From: Candidatus Rhabdochlamydia oedothoracis
Lineage (GTDB): Bacteria; Chlamydiota; Chlamydiia; Chlamydiales; Rhabdochlamydiaceae
DNA length: 64,000 nt
Direction: 5' to 3'
Assembly (NCBI RefSeq): GCF_019453995.1
Contig: NZ_CP075587.1
Location: 62,001 to 126,000, forward strand
This document shows positions 61,894 to 64,000 of the stretch, in pieces; the stretch's first letter is position 1; each line of letters begins with the position of its first letter. Both the position numbers and the translations under genes were made by a program. The notes beneath the pieces are model-generated. The model made no database searches. It saw nothing but the letters and a program-made list of their open reading frames with translations, and had not been told where the DNA came from.

Positions 61894-62537
61894 TCAAATG
61901 ATACTGGATGTTCAGGTATGTAATTCGGATCTCGACGATGCATAAGATCTTCTTGTGTCGGTACGTATTCAGGTTCGTAAGTCGGATCTCGATGAAGATA
62001 AACATCTTCTTGATAATTCATAAATTTGGGTTTCACTACTCCTGCTGCACATCGAAGATCTTTTTTATGTCTCTCGCTATGCAAAGTACCTTGTTTAGCA
62101 CAGAGCAAGTTAGTTTTAAGGCATTCTATTTTTAACATTGTAAAGAACTTAGGATCTATACAAATCCCCACCAGATCGTCAATACAATCAATAGGAAAAT
62201 ATATTAAACGCAAAATATCCAAGGGCATGTTGACGAATATCTCTTTCAGTCCTTTTTGGGCATGAGGAACTTTATCGCTGATAAATGGAGTAGATAGCAG
62301 GGTAGATGAGCCTTTAAGAAAGGCTTCTGCAATGCTAGTCACTCTTGTAGCAATGGTAATAACATTGGCTCCCATCCATACGCTAATCACAAGAGGTCTT
62401 ATTAAATGTTGAGACTGCTCGGTATATTGTCTCTCGTCTGCTTGCTTATCCAACCAATTGTATATACCTGATTGCATGTGACAGTTAAGTAAGTAAGAAG
62501 CCGATGGCGAACAAGTAAACGAAAAATGTTCTAGCAT
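61890..62537 (-). CDS. Hypothetical protein with C-terminal HRDP(T/N)Y repeats
   Basis: 215 residues. Mid-protein hydrophobic stretches (LIRPLVISVWMGANVITIAT and IFVNMPLDILRLIYFPIDCI) could associate with membranes. The C-terminus has two tandem 18-residue repeats, QEDVYLHRDPTYEPEYVP and QEDLMHRRDPNYIPEHP. N-terminal segment is Cys/Ser-rich. I do not recognise the family; the layout (hydrophobic patches and short polar repeats) resembles chlamydial secreted or inclusion-associated proteins. Starts 25 bases after the stop of the next gene on the same strand, so the two are probably one operon. Confidence 0.65.
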   Translation of the reverse strand: MLEHFSFTCSPSASYLLNCHMQSGIYNWLDKQADERQYTEQSQHLIRPLVISVWMGANVITIATRVTSIAEAFLKGSSTLLSTPFISDKVPHAQKGLKEIFVNMPLDILRLIYFPIDCIDDLVGICIDPKFFTMLKIECLKTNLLCAKQGTLHSERHKKDLRCAAGVVKPKFMNYQEDVYLHRDPTYEPEYVPTQEDLMHRRDPNYIPEHPVSFD

Positions 62538-62562
62538 AAGAAAACTCTCTAAATGTAATGGT

Positions 62563-64000
62563 TTATATTTTTATATTAACAAAGAGGTTTTTTTCCTGCT
62601 CTTTGAATGTATCGGTGAAAGCTCTTGGCCAAGCAAACATCCCGCTATGAAAATTTTTTCCTAATTGAACGTCTACCATAGCAACAGACTTTTTCGTCCA
62701 TGTAAAGCAATTGTCCAATCCTCCAGAGAACCAGGAATCTGATCCGGTGACTGCCCATTCAATTTTTTCTCCTCTTTCTGTTTGTTCTTCATGTAAACGT
62801 TGTTGTTTAGCAATCTCTTGTAGCATTACTATAACTTGTTTAGCCGGTCTCACCCACACTTCAGTTCTCCGCATTCCCTGCGGAATATACATCTTTAACC
62901 TTCTTAACGAATAAAGTTTAGAGCGAATAGGTGGATTGAATTCAGATTTGTGTATGAAATACTCTCCATTTGGTACAGATCCTTGGAAGTATTCATTGGC
63001 AAGACCTTCAACTATAATTGCGGTGTGATTTTTAGAGGGGCCTTTTAGTCCATTTACTATAGTCACAGTCCAAGTAAACTTGCTAACACGCATTCTAGGG
63101 TCAATTTCACTTGGGAGACTGATTGGTTCGATTTCAATTAACTTTTCCGGAGATATTGAAGATAACAAGCTTACTCTTTTTTCTAAAAAAAATGATACAT
63201 TGTTAATGTGGTGTTCAATTGGGTAATGGGCATGATTTTTAAAAACCTTGATAACGGCAGCTGCGCCAGCGACAAAAGCCAAATACCCGGCAGCTCCTGC
63301 TGCAATAATCCCTAAAGGAATACCCCCGAAAAATACACCCGCAGATCCTATTGCACTAATTGCATTATATGATAAATAGACGGCTCCAGGACCGGTTCCA
63401 AGGATCCCTATGGGTCCTGTTATGTTAAAAATGTCTTTATTCTTTTTTTCTATGCACTCTGTGTACTTTTGGCGTTCTTCTATAACTAAATCTAGTGCCT
63501 CGCGTTCTTTTTTACCAATTTCAATATTAAGAGACGCGTCGATCTTTAATATTTTTTTACATCTTTCTAAGACGGATTTAACTTCATTACATAGCTCTGT
63601 TTTGGAGTAAAGTTCTTTCTGAATTCTTTTTATTCGGTCATCTAAGTCCGGTTCAGAATAATACTCAATTACGGCTTGCAATTTTTTTCGTTCTTTTAAA
63701 AGAGGTTTTAATACTTTCTCGTATTTTTCTATAGATTTTTTACACCTATCTAATCTGCTATTTATTTCTTTATATTCTTCTCTGAGAAACTTAGAATCAA
63801 TTATCCTTACTTGAAAATCAGTCATTAAACAATACAAAAGAGGCATGTTATCGAAGGTTTCTGTTTTGATTTTCTCAATCAGCTCAATTGTTTCTGGGTG
63901 GCATTGTAAAGAAGGAATTGTAGTTTTTTGAAAATCAAGAAAACAGTTTTCGTTTGTAGATTTCTTAAAGATATTCCAAGCTAAACCTTCAAGTCCGCAA
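62563..64000 (-). CDS. Candidate permuted papain-fold effector with bilobed hydrophobic domain (5'-partial)
   Basis: Frame is open to the window edge: 51 codons precede ATG 63846 without a stop, so the true start may lie beyond 64000. Numbered from ATG 63846: residues 20-140 are coiled-coil-like and highly charged; 141-200 are two linked hydrophobic segments rich in Gly/Ala (VYLSYNAISAIGSAGVFFGG, IPLGIIAAGAAGYLAFVAGA), like the bilobed domain of inclusion membrane proteins; 255-427 is a domain with KNHTAIIVEG (His274) and LDNCFTWTKKSV (Cys380). His before Cys is the permuted order of NlpC/P60- and LRAT-like enzymes. A host-membrane-anchored hydrolase is a plausible inference. Followed 25 bases later by 62537. 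Confidence 0.55.
   Translation of the reverse strand, partial: CGLEGLAWNIFKKSTNENCFLDFQKTTIPSLQCHPETIELIEKIKTETFDNMPLLYCLMTDFQVRIIDSKFLREEYKEINSRLDRCKKSIEKYEKVLKPLLKERKKLQAVIEYYSEPDLDDRIKRIQKELYSKTELCNEVKSVLERCKKILKIDASLNIEIGKKEREALDLVIEERQKYTECIEKKNKDIFNITGPIGILGTGPGAVYLSYNAISAIGSAGVFFGGIPLGIIAAGAAGYLAFVAGAAAVIKVFKNHAHYPIEHHINNVSFFLEKRVSLLSSISPEKLIEIEPISLPSEIDPRMRVSKFTWTVTIVNGLKGPSKNHTAIIVEGLANEYFQGSVPNGEYFIHKSEFNPPIRSKLYSLRRLKMYIPQGMRRTEVWVRPAKQVIVMLQEIAKQQRLHEEQTERGEKIEWAVTGSDSWFSGGLDNCFTWTKKSVAMVDVQLGKNFHSGMFAWPRAFTDTFKEQEKNLFVNIKI

Overview
The window looks like the chromosome of an AT-rich environmental chlamydia (order Chlamydiales, most like Rhabdochlamydiaceae or Simkaniaceae). The evidence is a sigma-66-type rpoD, a thrS-parA-pGP6-D run that matches chlamydial gene order, two MOMP-like outer-membrane proteins, a Pmp-like autotransporter, chlamydial recC-recB-recD, and candidate papain-fold effectors. 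Genus cannot be fixed from sequence reading alone. About a third of the window is insertion sequences. I use private labels: ISa (IS30 family, 1140 bp), ISb (IS630 family, one ORF, 1106 bp), ISc (IS630 family, two frames, about 934 bp), ISd (IS5 family, two frames, about 866 bp), ISe (another IS630-type element, remnants only), plus one IS110-family element.

Layout. 1-2710: IS debris (ISe, ISd, ISa copy 1, ISb). 2780-6841: glycine-rich autotransporter. 7100-10009: ISb holding ISc holding ISd, followed by two tandem MITE-like units (10012-10279). 10774-18925: housekeeping block with tRNA-Pro, a small protein, an MFS carrier clipped by ISc, ung, an Rsm22-like protein, an AlbA_2 protein with an operator-like promoter, a second MFS carrier and dapA. 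18893-23745 (minus): thrS-parA-pGP6-D-purB, apparently one operon. 23781-28741: two same-strand ISa copies flanking an 849-residue protein with a papain-like triad. 28742-34478: an IS graveyard of nested ISb/ISc/ISd. 34535-36895: two MOMP-like barrels with a terminator. 36989-44014: ISa, a DCC-family protein, an IS110 element flanked by 132-bp perfect inverted repeats and split by a 2.9-kb nest, then ISa again. 44168-45617: a transposase head running into a candidate YopT-like cysteine protease. 45759-53874 (minus): recC-recB-recD. 53946-60914: LplT-like MFS, rpsT, rpoD, dinG and a small secreted protein. 61364-64000: ISa remnant, phage terminase tail, and two linked proteins, one of them a candidate permuted-papain effector that runs off the window edge.

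How it fits together. The host genes cover DNA repair (RecBCD, Ung, DinG), transcription and translation (rpoD, rpsT, thrS, tRNA-Pro, Rsm22-like), lysine/peptidoglycan and purine steps (dapA, purB), transport (three MFS) and the envelope (autotransporter, MOMP-like). Around them is heavy, layered transposition: five ISa copies differing by at most one residue mark a recent burst, while ISb, ISc and ISd have repeatedly inserted into each other at preferred sites. The most interesting items are the IS110 element with a duplicated, hairpin-rich leader (a candidate bridge-RNA locus present in inverted copies), three separate candidate papain-fold proteins, the MITE family, and a phage terminase scar.
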